Shown here: positions 35,697-44,274 of the stretch, piece after piece
Numbering within the stretch: position 1 is the stretch's first letter
Layout: every line of letters begins with the position of its first letter
NCBI GenBank assembly: GCA_037446165.1
Contig: JBBIJC010000003.1
Coordinates: 22,723 to 86,722, forward strand
DNA: 64,000 nucleotides
Direction of reading: 5' to 3'
Origin: Parasulfuritortus sp037446165
GTDB taxonomy: Bacteria; Pseudomonadota; Gammaproteobacteria; Burkholderiales; Thiobacillaceae
The notes under the pieces: generated by a model
The model's database searches: none
What the model was told of the DNA's origin: nothing
Seen by the model: only the letters and a program-made list of their open reading frames with translations
Made by a program: the position numbers and the translations under genes

Positions 35697-36875
35697 ATGC
35701 AATCCAGTATCCTTCGCCGAGTGCTCTTTGCCTACCTGGGGTTCGGAGCGGCCGTGGCTTGCGTCTTTCCTATCTACGCCGGATTCTTCGTGGAATGGAA
35801 ACCGGGCATGCTGCCCTGGTTCATCGCCGGCTGCTTCGTCGCCGGATTGGCGATTGGCATCGCCAATTACTGGATGCTGAATCTGATCCTGATTTCCAAG
35901 CTGAAACGCATCTCCCAGGTCGCCAGTGCCATTGCCAACAAGAACCTGACCTTCACCTGCGCAATGCAGAGCGCCGACACCATCGGCGAAATCGTCAGCA
36001 GCTTCAACAACATGGCCGCCACCCTGCGCGAGCTTATTTCCCAAACCTCCGGCCTGAGCAGCCAGGTCCGCAGCGGCAGCGACATGATTCGCGGCCAGGC
36101 CGAGGAAATCTACGGCCGTGTCGGCCGGTCCGCCGACCGGACGCGCAACATTTCAGCCAACATCCAGCAGCTGGAAGCCGCCATCGCCGACATTTCGACC
36201 CGCAGCGAAAACGCCACCGCCAAGACAGCCGAGGCCGCCACCATCGCGCGGGAAGGCGTGGCCATGGCCAAGGGCAGCATTACCGGCATGGAACACATCC
36301 ATGACCGGATCAGCAGCGCCACCACGCGGGTCGAGAAGCTGGAACAAAGCTCTCAGGAAGTCGGCACCATCGTCAGCGTCATCAAGGAGATTGCCGACCA
36401 GACCAACCTGCTCGCGCTCAATGCCGCCATCGAGGCCGCACGCGCCGGCGAGCAGGGTCGCGGCTTCGCCGTCGTGGCCGACGAGGTGCGCAAGCTGGCG
36501 GAAAAGACCTCTGACGCCACCAGCCAGATCAGCCAGATGATCGGCACCATCCAGCAGGAAACCCACCTGGCCATCGAGGCCATCGGCGAGAGCATGAGCG
36601 AGGCCCAGACCGGCGTCGGACAGGCACGGCGCGCGGGCGAATCGCTGGCCAGCATTATCGATTCGGTGGCTCAGGTCGACACGCTGGTCAAGGAAATCGC
36701 CCAGTCCACCGGACTGCAAAAAACCGTGGCGCGCGATGTGTGCAACAACGTGATGGCGATCGAGGAATTCAACACGCTGACCCTGAACGACTCCGAACAG
36801 GGCATAAAGCTGGCGGCCAATCTGGTGAACGACGCCAATCGGCTGGATGATTCGGTCAAGACCTTCAAGCTTTGA
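35697..36875 (+). CDS. Methyl-accepting chemotaxis-type transducer without periplasmic domain
   Basis: A 392-residue chemoreceptor-like protein. Two close hydrophobic segments (about 8-30 and 40-65) are separated by only about ten residues, so there is no ligand-binding periplasmic domain. A HAMP-like region (KLKRISQVASAIANKNL) follows, then a coiled-coil signalling domain with the conserved tip LLALNAAIEAARAGEQGRGFAVVADEVRKLAEK. It may sense membrane state or energy, or be an accessory transducer. Confidence 0.88.
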   Translation: MQSSILRRVLFAYLGFGAAVACVFPIYAGFFVEWKPGMLPWFIAGCFVAGLAIGIANYWMLNLILISKLKRISQVASAIANKNLTFTCAMQSADTIGEIVSSFNNMAATLRELISQTSGLSSQVRSGSDMIRGQAEEIYGRVGRSADRTRNISANIQQLEAAIADISTRSENATAKTAEAATIAREGVAMAKGSITGMEHIHDRISSATTRVEKLEQSSQEVGTIVSVIKEIADQTNLLALNAAIEAARAGEQGRGFAVVADEVRKLAEKTSDATSQISQMIGTIQQETHLAIEAIGESMSEAQTGVGQARRAGESLASIIDSVAQVDTLVKEIAQSTGLQKTVARDVCNNVMAIEEFNTLTLNDSEQGIKLAANLVNDANRLDDSVKTFKL

Positions 36876-36915
36876 AGCCTGATCGGCAACAAGCACCAAC
36901 CCAACCGGATCAGGG

Positions 36916-36929
36916 TTGATGAAAATCAA
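36916..36929. promoter_or_regulatory. FNR/Anr box upstream of the small cytochrome c
   Basis: TTGATGAAAATCAA is a perfect FNR-family site (TTGAT-N4-ATCAA). Its centre (36922.5) is 41.5 bases before the start predicted from the TATAAT at 36951-36956, the class II activator geometry. Confidence 0.85.
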
Positions 36930-36950
36930 GTTTCTTAAGGAAATTTTAAA

Positions 36951-36956
36951 TATAAT
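36951..36956 (+). promoter_or_regulatory. Consensus -10 box of the cytochrome c promoter
   Basis: TATAAT is an exact sigma-70 -10. With a 7-nt gap the transcript begins at about 36964, leaving a 50-nt leader to ATG 37014. Confidence 0.75.
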
Positions 36957-37013
36957 TCTCCGATAATGATTTTGTCCCGAAGCCCCAAACCTGACACTTT
37001 GAAAGGATTACAC

Positions 37014-37310
37014 ATGAAGACCATTTCTGCTGTTGTTGCCGCTGTTGCCCTGATTGCCGCCGGTTCCGCCATGGCTGGCGATGACCTGCTGAAGAAGGAC
37101 GGCTGCTTGGCTTGCCACAATGGCAAGATCGGCCCCACCTTCAAGGATGTGAATGCCAAGATCAAGGGTGATGCCGCTGTTGTTGCAACCACCCTGGAAA
37201 AGGGCGCCAAGACCGGCCAGTACGCCGGCATCAAGATGGCCATGCCCCCTCAGGCAGCCCACAAGGCTGATGCTGCTGCCCTGGCCAAAGAGATTGCCAG
37301 CCAGAAGTAA
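37014..37310 (+). CDS. Small periplasmic class I cytochrome c
   Basis: A 98-residue protein. ATG 37014 follows AAAGGA and begins a signal peptide (residues 1-21, ending SAMA). The mature protein is about 77 residues with one heme site, CLACH, and a likely Met ligand in MAMPPQ. It resembles cytochromes c-551/c-552. The FNR-controlled promoter suggests it carries electrons at low oxygen, perhaps to the cbb3 oxidase encoded 7 kb away. Confidence 0.93.
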   Translation: MKTISAVVAAVALIAAGSAMAGDDLLKKDGCLACHNGKIGPTFKDVNAKIKGDAAVVATTLEKGAKTGQYAGIKMAMPPQAAHKADAAALAKEIASQK

Positions 37311-37323
37311 TCGGCATCTTCAA

Positions 37324-37356
37324 ACAAAAAAGCGCGGTTCATCCGCGCTTTTTTGT
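37324..37356. terminator. Bidirectional terminator after cytochrome c
   Basis: A 14-bp stem (ACAAAAAAGCGCGG / CCGCGCTTTTTTGT) with loop TTCAT, located between convergent cytochrome c and folA. Confidence 0.88.
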
Positions 37357-37373
37357 TGTCTGTAGTCCCGGTT

Positions 37374-37859
37374 TCAACGCTCGTAGGTCACGAAGTCATA
37401 GCCCAGACCGCTCGCGCTAGTGTGTGACTCCCTGTTCACTTCGCGCCATAGCGCACGATCGAACTCCGGGAACCAGGCATCCCCCAGATAATCCTGCTGG
37501 ATCTCGGTCAGATAGAGCCGCTGCGCGAAAGGCAAGGCCTGGCCATACAGATTGGCGCCGCCGACAAAAAAAATCTCAGCATCGCCCTGGCACAAGGCCA
37601 TCGCCCTTTGCACCGAATCCGCAGTCAGGCAGCCTTCGATCCTGTAACCCGGGTCGCGACTGACAATCACCGTGGTCCGTCCGGGCAGGGGCCGGCCGAT
37701 GGACTCGTAGGTCTTGCGTCCCATGATGATGTGGTGGCCCATGGTCAGAGCCTTGAAGTGCCTGAGGTCTTCGGGCAGATGCCAGGGTAGCGTGTTGTTG
37801 ATGCCGATCACCCGGTTGCGAGCCGCGGCAACAATGATGCTGACGACCTGCTCGCTCAT
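37374..37859 (-). CDS. folA: Dihydrofolate reductase
   Basis: A 161-residue chromosomal DHFR, reducing dihydrofolate to tetrahydrofolate. N-terminal IIVAAARNRVIGINNTLPWH with the LPEDLRHFKALTMG segment, then IIMGRKTYESIGRPLPGR, are diagnostic. It overlaps thyA by 4 nt, the usual thyA-folA pair that regenerates folate after thymidylate synthesis. Confidence 0.95.
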   Translation of the reverse strand: MSEQVVSIIVAAARNRVIGINNTLPWHLPEDLRHFKALTMGHHIIMGRKTYESIGRPLPGRTTVIVSRDPGYRIEGCLTADSVQRAMALCQGDAEIFFVGGANLYGQALPFAQRLYLTEIQQDYLGDAWFPEFDRALWREVNRESHTSASGLGYDFVTYER

Positions 37860-38650
37860 ACCGCGACCGGCGCCTTGATACCCGGATGCGGATCGTAGCC
37901 CTCTAGGCTGAAGTCCTCGTAGCGGAACCCGGTGATGTCCCGCACCTCCGGGTTGATCCGCATCGCCGGCAGAGCCCGGAAGTCCCGACTGAGCTGCAGA
38001 TTCACCTGCTCCATGTGATTGAGGTAGATATGGGCATCGCCCAGGGTATGCACGAAATCGCCAGGTTTCAGTCCGGTCACCTGGGCCATCATCATGGTCA
38101 GCAGGGCGTAGCTGGCAATATTGAACGGCACCCCGAGGAAGATGTCCGCGCTGCGCTGATAAAGCTGGCAGGACAGCTTGCCATCAGCCACATAGAACTG
38201 GAAAAAGGCATGGCAGGGTGGCAGCTTCATGTTCTGCAATTCACCCACGTTCCAGGCCGACACGATGATGCGGCGGGAGTCCGGATTGTGCTTCAGGGTC
38301 TCCACCACTTCGCGAATCTGGTCGATATGGCGGCCATCCGCTGCGGGCCAGGAGCGCCACTGAAAACCATAGATGGGGCCCAGGTCGCCGTTCTCGTCCG
38401 CCCATTCGTCCCAGATGGAAACGCCGTTGTCCTTCAGGTACTTGATGTTGGTGTCGCCCTGCAGGAACCAGAGCAATTCGTGAATCACCGACTTGAGGTG
38501 AACCTTCTTGGTGGTCAGCAGGGGAAACCCCTCGGACAGATCGAAACGCATCTGGTGGCCGAATACGGAGATCGTCCCGGTGCCGGTCCGGTCGGCCTTG
38601 CGCGTGCCGTGTTCCAGTACGTGGCGCAGTAGATCGTGATAAATACGCAT
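37856..38650 (-). CDS. thyA: Thymidylate synthase
   Basis: A 264-residue ThyA, the length of the E. coli enzyme. Active Cys in LPPCHAFFQFYV; other signatures are RADRTGTGTISVFGHQMRFDL, QRSADIFLGVPFNIASYALL and DAHIYLNHMEQ. It makes dTMP from dUMP. Its start overlaps the stop of the PilZ gene by 1 nt and its end overlaps folA by 4 nt. Confidence 0.96.
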   Translation of the reverse strand: MRIYHDLLRHVLEHGTRKADRTGTGTISVFGHQMRFDLSEGFPLLTTKKVHLKSVIHELLWFLQGDTNIKYLKDNGVSIWDEWADENGDLGPIYGFQWRSWPAADGRHIDQIREVVETLKHNPDSRRIIVSAWNVGELQNMKLPPCHAFFQFYVADGKLSCQLYQRSADIFLGVPFNIASYALLTMMMAQVTGLKPGDFVHTLGDAHIYLNHMEQVNLQLSRDFRALPAMRINPEVRDITGFRYEDFSLEGYDPHPGIKAPVAV

Positions 38651-39360
38651 TAATCGGTTTCCTTGAGCAGGAACTGGTAAACCAGGTTCATGATGAGCAA
38701 GCGATGGTTCTGGGACAGGTTTTCGAATTGCACGCCGACGACCACCGCCTTGCGGCCGGTCTCGTCCTCTTCCTCGCCGATGGCGCGTATGACGGCGGGG
38801 GTCTGGATGTATTCCTCGATGTCGTCCAGCTTGATCTTGAACGAAAGGAACACCACCTGATCCTTCACGCCGAAGGGGCTTGTGGCCATGATGCGCGCGC
38901 CGCCCACACTCAGATCGACGATCCGGGCCGCACCCAGCTGCCTGCCGCCTTCCTTGTCTTGGACGGCCGTGATCAGCTGCACTTCGGCACGCACGGCCTT
39001 GCGGATACGCATGATCTGGACGCTGTCCGGATAGGCCAGATGCAGGTAGGGAAACGGCGTGTGGTGGACCTTGAGCACCTTGGTCTTGAAGGCGCAGACA
39101 TTGAGTCCGGAAAAGGCCCGCACCAGGAAGGGCTGTGCCTCGCGCAGGAAGATCAGTTTGCCTTCGATAATGGGCGCCGTGACCAGCACGCTTTTGGGTT
39201 TCATGACCCCGATGACCCGCACCGTCAGACGCTCGTTCTGACCTTCCACCATCTGCTGCAATTGCAGGGCATCGCCGGGCATGAGCTTGACCTCATCCAG
39301 GGTCGCCGTCTTCTCCATGGGGGCGGCATGTTCACTCGGACGTTTAGGGCTGTGGGTCAT
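38650..39360 (-). CDS. YcgR-like c-di-GMP receptor (flagellar brake and PilZ domains)
   Basis: A 236-residue protein. An N-terminal PilZN/YcgR-like domain (about 30-125) is followed by a PilZ domain (about 126-230). The c-di-GMP motifs RKAVR (RxxxR) and DLSVGGA ([D/N]xSxxG) are intact. YcgR proteins slow or bias the flagellar motor when c-di-GMP rises. ATG 39315 is an alternative start. It links the GGDEF proteins at the left of the window to the flagellar genes at the right. Confidence 0.88.
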   Translation of the reverse strand: MTHSPKRPSEHAAPMEKTATLDEVKLMPGDALQLQQMVEGQNERLTVRVIGVMKPKSVLVTAPIIEGKLIFLREAQPFLVRAFSGLNVCAFKTKVLKVHHTPFPYLHLAYPDSVQIMRIRKAVRAEVQLITAVQDKEGGRQLGAARIVDLSVGGARIMATSPFGVKDQVVFLSFKIKLDDIEEYIQTPAVIRAIGEEEDETGRKAVVVGVQFENLSQNHRLLIMNLVYQFLLKETD

Positions 39361-39420
39361 CTTGAAATCGCCTGTTGTTTCACGCTGGCTGCGGCAGTCA
39401 GGATGCCATGCCAGGCGCCA

Positions 39421-39975
39421 TCAATGCAAAGTGGTTTTATCCAGCTCGGTCAGGATGTCGCGCACCAGTTTCCGGCCCAGATCGCCCATACCGCGGGTCA
39501 GTATCGCCTCGTCCCGCTCGCCGTCGATCAGACGGCGCATGATGCCGCCCAGCCGGGCCATGTCGCCGCCCGCCTTCATCATCTGCTCGGCCATGTTGGC
39601 CAACGTGGTAAAGGCCTCCATATTGCCGCGACCAGCCAGGCTGATCATGGTCCCCAGACCCGGCGCCGCGGTCTCCGGGTCGCCTCCGGTCTCGACCGGA
39701 GGCAGTGTGGCCGGATTCTCAATACCGGCCAGAATCGCCTCGACGATCACCCTGTCCTCGTCGTCCAGGCCCAGCATCACCCTGCGATCCCGCTTGCCAT
39801 CCAGGATCTCGCGCACCACGGACACCATCACCGCCCAGCCCCGGCTTTCGGCTTCCCGCAGCATGTCCAGCAAGGGCGGGATGAGCGCGCGATTGTGCAC
39901 GGCCTGCACCACGGCATGGATAAAGGGGGCCTGCATCTTCAGAATCTGCTCGGCGGCAGCGGGCAGTCGGGCCAT
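39421..39975 (-). CDS. Conserved hypothetical helical protein
   Basis: A 184-residue soluble protein, largely helical, with a low-complexity middle (NPATLPPVETGGDPETAAPG). The N-terminal half contains PFIHAVVQAVHNRALIPPLLD and the C-terminal half MEAFTTLANMAEQMMKAGGDMARLGGIMRRLIDG. It has no cysteines, membrane segment or motif I recognise. The start codon overlaps the bpt stop by 1 nt, so it is translated after bpt. Confidence 0.65.
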   Translation of the reverse strand: MARLPAAAEQILKMQAPFIHAVVQAVHNRALIPPLLDMLREAESRGWAVMVSVVREILDGKRDRRVMLGLDDEDRVIVEAILAGIENPATLPPVETGGDPETAAPGLGTMISLAGRGNMEAFTTLANMAEQMMKAGGDMARLGGIMRRLIDGERDEAILTRGMGDLGRKLVRDILTELDKTTLH

Positions 39976-40718
39976 CAGTCGTGCTCCAGTTCAGTATCAA
40001 CCAATGTTTTCCAGGATCCGTGCCGGAACACCTCGAGCGGCCGGTAATCCGATTTGTAGGCCATTTTTGGGCTCTGCCTGATCCAGTAGCCCAGATACAG
40101 ATAGGGCAAGTGCATCCCGGCGGCCAAGCGAATCTGGGTCAGGACGTTGTAGACCCCCAGCCCGCGCCTGGCCAATTCCGGTTCGTAGAAGGTATACACC
40201 GCCGACAAGCCATCCAGCAGCCGGTCGATCAGGCTCACCATGACCACCCGTCCGTCCAGGCGAAACTCGGCCAGGACGCTGTCCACCTGGCTGGTCAGCA
40301 GGAAGGCCCGATATTGCTCCCGGTCATCCATGTCCATGCCGCCTCCGGCGTGGCGAGCCGCCTGGTAGCTGCGATAAAGCACATAGTGGGCTTCAATGAA
40401 TTCAAGGGGACGAAGCTCGCAACTGAGGTCCTGATTGCGGGCCTGATTGCGCCGCTGGCTGCGCCGTGGCTTGAAATCGGCCACCACCACCCGCGCCGGC
40501 GTGCAGGCCTCGCATTCGTCGCAGCGCGGCCGGTAGACATAATGGCCGCTGCGCCGGAAGCCCAGTCGGGCCATTTCGCTGAACACCGGGCTATCGATCA
40601 GGGCCGCCGGCGTGGCGACCTGTGAACGCGCCATCCGGTCCGGCAGATAACTGCAGGGATAGGGCGCCGTCAAGTAAAAATGAAGACGCTGGATGGGGAG
40701 TTCAGTCAATAAGGTCAC
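39975..40718 (-). CDS. bpt: Aspartate/glutamate leucyltransferase (arginyltransferase family)
   Basis: A 247-residue transferase that adds Leu from Leu-tRNA to N-terminal Asp or Glu, making a degron for ClpAP. The N-terminus has the conserved cysteine set YPCSYLPDRMARSQ and YRPRCDECEACTPARV; the GNAT-like core includes GLSAVYTFYEPELARRGLGVY and YLYLGYWIRQSPKMAYK. Its start lies inside the 3' end of aat (17-nt overlap). Confidence 0.92.
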   Translation of the reverse strand: MTLLTELPIQRLHFYLTAPYPCSYLPDRMARSQVATPAALIDSPVFSEMARLGFRRSGHYVYRPRCDECEACTPARVVVADFKPRRSQRRNQARNQDLSCELRPLEFIEAHYVLYRSYQAARHAGGGMDMDDREQYRAFLLTSQVDSVLAEFRLDGRVVMVSLIDRLLDGLSAVYTFYEPELARRGLGVYNVLTQIRLAAGMHLPYLYLGYWIRQSPKMAYKSDYRPLEVFRHGSWKTLVDTELEHD

Positions 40719-41400
40719 GATCGAAACGCCATGGTCGGGGCAGTCCTGGCAAGTTTACCAACATCTCCAGGCGCAGCATGAACTCCTGCCGTGAAATCGG
40801 CCGGGCGCCCAGCGAAGCCAGGTGGGCGGTCTCCATCTGACAGTCGATCAGGCCGAAATCCCAGCGCCGCAATTGCGCAACCAGATGGGCAAACGCGATC
40901 TTTGATCCATCCGTGACCCGGGTGAACATGGATTCGCCATAGAACATCCGGCCGATGGCAACCCCATACAACCCGCTGACCAGCTCGCCGCCTTGCCAGG
41001 TTTCGATCGAATGGGCATAGCCCAGGGCATGCAACCGGCAATAGGCCTGAATCATCTCATCCACGATCCAGCTGCCGCGCTGCCCGGGCCGCGGCTCGGC
41101 ACAGGCACGCATCACCGCCTCGAAGGCGGTATCGACCCGCACTTCATAATCCCGTCGCCGCAAGCGCTTGGCCAGGGAACGGGATAGCCTGAACTCATCC
41201 GGAACCAGCACCATGCGTGGATCGGGCGACCACCAGAGGATGGGCTCGCCGGGCCCGAACCAGGGGAATATGCCCTGGCGATAGGCGGTCAGCAGCCGTT
41301 TCGGCGACAGATCTGCACCGGCCGCCAGCAGGCCATTGGGCTCAGTCAGGGCCGAATCCGGGGGCGGGAAAGGGGTTTGCGTGGTCAGCCAGGGAAGCAT
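40702..41400 (-). CDS. aat: Leucyl/phenylalanyl-tRNA-protein transferase
   Basis: A 232-residue Aat that transfers Leu or Phe from tRNA to N-terminal Lys or Arg for ClpS/ClpAP decay. Signatures: FPPPDSALTEPNGLLAAGADLS, YRQGIFPWFGPGEPILWWSPDPRMVL, VSGLYGVAIGRMFYGESMF and DCQMETAHLASLGARPISR. Together with bpt it gives the full bacterial N-degron tagging set. Confidence 0.95.
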   Translation of the reverse strand: MLPWLTTQTPFPPPDSALTEPNGLLAAGADLSPKRLLTAYRQGIFPWFGPGEPILWWSPDPRMVLVPDEFRLSRSLAKRLRRRDYEVRVDTAFEAVMRACAEPRPGQRGSWIVDEMIQAYCRLHALGYAHSIETWQGGELVSGLYGVAIGRMFYGESMFTRVTDGSKIAFAHLVAQLRRWDFGLIDCQMETAHLASLGARPISRQEFMLRLEMLVNLPGLPRPWRFDRDLID

Positions 41401-41431
41401 CCGGCCATTGTAAGGGACTTATTCCGATAAA

Positions 41432-43882
41432 ATGGCTGCCATGCCTGACCGCCCTGAACCATCCAGCCCCGCTCCGACCCACTGTTTTCATTGCGGCGAG
41501 AACGTACCGACTGGGGCCGTTTATCCCATCCACTTTTTGGCCAAGGATGAGCCCGCCTGCTGCCGGGGTTGCCAGGCCGTCGCCCAGACCATCATCGACT
41601 CCGGCAATGCCGACTATTACCGCCTGCGCACCGATCTGCCGAAGACGCCCGAGGCGGCGCTGGAGGAACTGAAACAGCTCAAGCTGTATGACCTGCCCGA
41701 GGTCCAGCAGAGCTTCGTCAAGACTGAAGGCGACCTTCGCGAGGCCAACCTGATCCTGGAAGGCATCGTCTGCGCCGCCTGCATCTGGCTCAACGAGCGG
41801 CATCTGCGCCAACTGCCCGGCGTGCTGGCCGCCGACATCAATTTCTCCACCCATCGGGCACGGGTCCGCTGGGACAACAGCCTGATCGAGCTTTCCAACA
41901 TCCTGCAGGCGGTGCAGGAGATCGGTTACCTGGCCTACCCCTTCGACGCCGGCCGCCAGGAAGAGCTGTTCCGCAAGGAGCGCGACACGGCGATCCGCCG
42001 CCTGGCCATCGCCGGCCTGGGCATGATGCAGGTGATGATGTACGCCATCCCGCTCTACCTGGCGCGAAGCAACACCATGACCTCGGACATCGAAGCCTTG
42101 ATGCGCTCGGCCAGCATGCTGCTGACCACGCCGGTGGTGTTCTATTCCGCCTGGCCGTTCTTCCAGGGCGCTTGGCGTGACCTCAAACTGAGACGGGCCG
42201 GCATGGACGTGCCCGTCGCACTGGGCGTGGGCGCGGCCTTTGGCGCCAGCGTGTACGCCACTTTCACTGGCGGCAGCGCGGTCTATTTCGATTCGGTGAC
42301 CATGTTCGTCTTCTTCCTGCTCACCGGCCGCTTCCTGGAGATGAACGCCCGCAAAAAATCGGCCGAAGCGGCCGAGTCCCTGGTCAAGCTGATCCCCGCC
42401 GCCACCATTCGGCTGCCGAACTGGCCCGACAGCCGCGAGGAAGAAATCGCCGTCGCCGCCAAGCTCACGCCCGGCGACCACGTCCTGGTCGGCCCCGGCG
42501 AAAGCTTTCCAGCCGACGGCAGCGTGGTGGATGGCGAATCCAGCGTCGATGAATCGCTGCTCACCGGCGAGTCCCACCCGGTTCACAAGCGCGATGGCAG
42601 CGGGATCATCGGCGGCACCATCAACCTGTCCAGCCCGCTGGTGGTCAAGGTAGAAAAGATCGGCGCCGACACGGTGCTGTCCGGCATCGTCCGGCTGCTG
42701 GACCGTGCCCTCGCCGAAAAGCCCCGGCTGGCGCTGGCGGCCGACCGGATCGCCTCCTGGTTCGTCCTGGCCCTGCTGATCGTGGCCGTTTTGGTCGCCA
42801 CGTACTGGTATTTCGTTGCGCCCGAGCGGGCCTTCTGGATCACCGTCTCGGTGCTGGTCGTGTCCTGCCCCTGCGCACTGGCGCTGGCCACGCCAGTCGC
42901 ACTGACCGCAGCGATGGGCCGCCTGACCCGCATGGGCCTGCTCTCGACCCGCGGCCATGCCCTGGAAACGCTGGCCCATGCCACGGACTTTGTGTTCGAC
43001 AAGACCGGTACGCTAACCACTGGCGAATTCAGCCTGATCGAAGTCCGCGCCGTGCGCGGCAGCCGTGAGACCGCTCTGGCGCTGGCGGCCGGCCTGGAGC
43101 AGGGTGCCACCCATCCGGTCGCCGTCGCCATCCGCAATGCGGCGGAGCAACCTGGCCAAGACGCGAGCCAGATCCGCTATCTGGCCGGGCAAGGGGTCGA
43201 AGGCGTAATTGGTGAGCAACGCTACCGGCTTGGCACGCCCAGCTTCATTTCGACCGAGCCACCTGCTTTTCCGACCGATCTGACCCTGGTAGGTCTGGCT
43301 GACGAATCGGGAATCCTGGCCTGGTTCGGACTGGGCGATGAACTACGACCACAGTCCGCCGAACTGGTTGCCAGCCTGAAAGACATGGGCGTGCGGCTAC
43401 ACCTGTTCTCCGGCGATCGCACCGACAATGTGCTCGCCCTCGCCGGCCGACTGGGCATCGAGGATGCCCGTGGCGGCATGTTGCCGGAAAACAAGCTTGA
43501 TGCCGTGAAGTCGCTGCAAGCTGCAGGCGCCATCGTCGCCATGACTGGTGATGGCGTCAACGACGCCCCGGTTCTGGCCCAGGCCCAGGTTTCCATTGCC
43601 ATCGACCAGGGTGCCGAGGCGGCACAGGCGGCCGCCGACATGGTATTGCTGTCCAGCGAATTATCCCGCCTGGCCGACGGGGTGAAGGTCGCCCGCAAGA
43701 CTCAGGGCATCATTCATCAGAACCTGGCCTGGGCCGCCTTGTACAATGCACTGGCCATACCGGCCGCCGCCATGGGCTTTGTCACTCCCTGGATGGCCGG
43801 TATCGGGATGTCGCTTTCCTCGTTACTCGTTGTCCTCAACGCGCTGCGCATTTCCCATTCCAGTCAAAAAGACCCGACTTGA
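41432..43882 (+). CDS. ccoI: Copper-translocating P-type ATPase for cbb3 oxidase assembly
   Basis: An 816-residue FixI/CcoI-type pump that exports copper for the cbb3 centre. The N-terminal metal-binding zinc-ribbon (CFHCGENVP, CCRGCQAV) precedes a heavy-metal domain with CAAC. It has about eight membrane segments, the CPC ion motif (SCPCALALATP), DKTGTLTTGE, the HP locus (GATHPVAVAI) and TGDGVNDAPVL. ATG 41441 is an alternative start. ccoS and ccoNOQP follow. Confidence 0.93.
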   Translation: MAAMPDRPEPSSPAPTHCFHCGENVPTGAVYPIHFLAKDEPACCRGCQAVAQTIIDSGNADYYRLRTDLPKTPEAALEELKQLKLYDLPEVQQSFVKTEGDLREANLILEGIVCAACIWLNERHLRQLPGVLAADINFSTHRARVRWDNSLIELSNILQAVQEIGYLAYPFDAGRQEELFRKERDTAIRRLAIAGLGMMQVMMYAIPLYLARSNTMTSDIEALMRSASMLLTTPVVFYSAWPFFQGAWRDLKLRRAGMDVPVALGVGAAFGASVYATFTGGSAVYFDSVTMFVFFLLTGRFLEMNARKKSAEAAESLVKLIPAATIRLPNWPDSREEEIAVAAKLTPGDHVLVGPGESFPADGSVVDGESSVDESLLTGESHPVHKRDGSGIIGGTINLSSPLVVKVEKIGADTVLSGIVRLLDRALAEKPRLALAADRIASWFVLALLIVAVLVATYWYFVAPERAFWITVSVLVVSCPCALALATPVALTAAMGRLTRMGLLSTRGHALETLAHATDFVFDKTGTLTTGEFSLIEVRAVRGSRETALALAAGLEQGATHPVAVAIRNAAEQPGQDASQIRYLAGQGVEGVIGEQRYRLGTPSFISTEPPAFPTDLTLVGLADESGILAWFGLGDELRPQSAELVASLKDMGVRLHLFSGDRTDNVLALAGRLGIEDARGGMLPENKLDAVKSLQAAGAIVAMTGDGVNDAPVLAQAQVSIAIDQGAEAAQAAADMVLLSSELSRLADGVKVARKTQGIIHQNLAWAALYNALAIPAAAMGFVTPWMAGIGMSLSSLLVVLNALRISHSSQKDPT

Positions 43883-43950
43883 AACTTTTTGGGCCGGCGG
43901 GACCTGCGGGCGCACAATCCAATTGTTTGTTGACTATTAATTGAGCACTC

Positions 43951-44136
43951 ATGGACATCCTATATTTACTCATCCCGATCAGTATGGTCCTGGTCGCCCT
44001 GATTGCCCTGGTTTTGCTGTGGGCGGTACGAAATGGCCAGTTTGAGGATATGGAAGGACCGGCCCACCGCATCCTGATGGACGACGACCTGCCCCCTTCC
44101 GGCGCGAACAAGCCAGACGAGTCAAAACCTGATTGA
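43951..44136 (+). CDS. ccoS: Cytochrome oxidase maturation protein CcoS
   Basis: A 61-residue protein with one N-terminal membrane helix (LYLLIPISMVLVALIALVLL) followed by the family signature WAVRNGQFEDMEGPAHRILMDDD. CcoS is needed to insert heme and copper in CcoN. It follows ccoI by 68 nt. Confidence 0.93.
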   Translation: MDILYLLIPISMVLVALIALVLLWAVRNGQFEDMEGPAHRILMDDDLPPSGANKPDESKPD

Positions 44137-44274
44137 ATTAATACCTGCTTGTCAATATGACATTTCGTCGCATTTTTGATTGACATCAACTGATACGGTT
44201 TATTAGGATTCGGAGGTCGATTTTTCGGCATCGAAAATAAAGAGCAACTCTCTACACCTGCGAAGGAGACCCGT
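44137..44274. promoter_or_regulatory. Promoter region of ccoNOQP
   Basis: A 138-bp gap ending with the ribosome site GAAGGAG (about 44262). It holds the perfect FNR box at 44176-44189. A -10 could be TATTAG at 44201 or lie further on; the spacing does not give a clean class II arrangement. Confidence 0.6.
44176..44189. promoter_or_regulatory. FNR/Anr box upstream of ccoN
   Basis: TTGATTGACATCAA is a perfect TTGAT-N4-ATCAA site 86 bp before ccoN. cbb3 operons are commonly activated by FNR-type regulators at low oxygen. Confidence 0.85.

Noticed and set aside
41342..42979. 545-codon minus-strand open frame
   Set aside because: It is antisense to ccoI, with composition typical of the opposite strand of a GC-rich gene (His, Gln, Asp, Gly and Ala).
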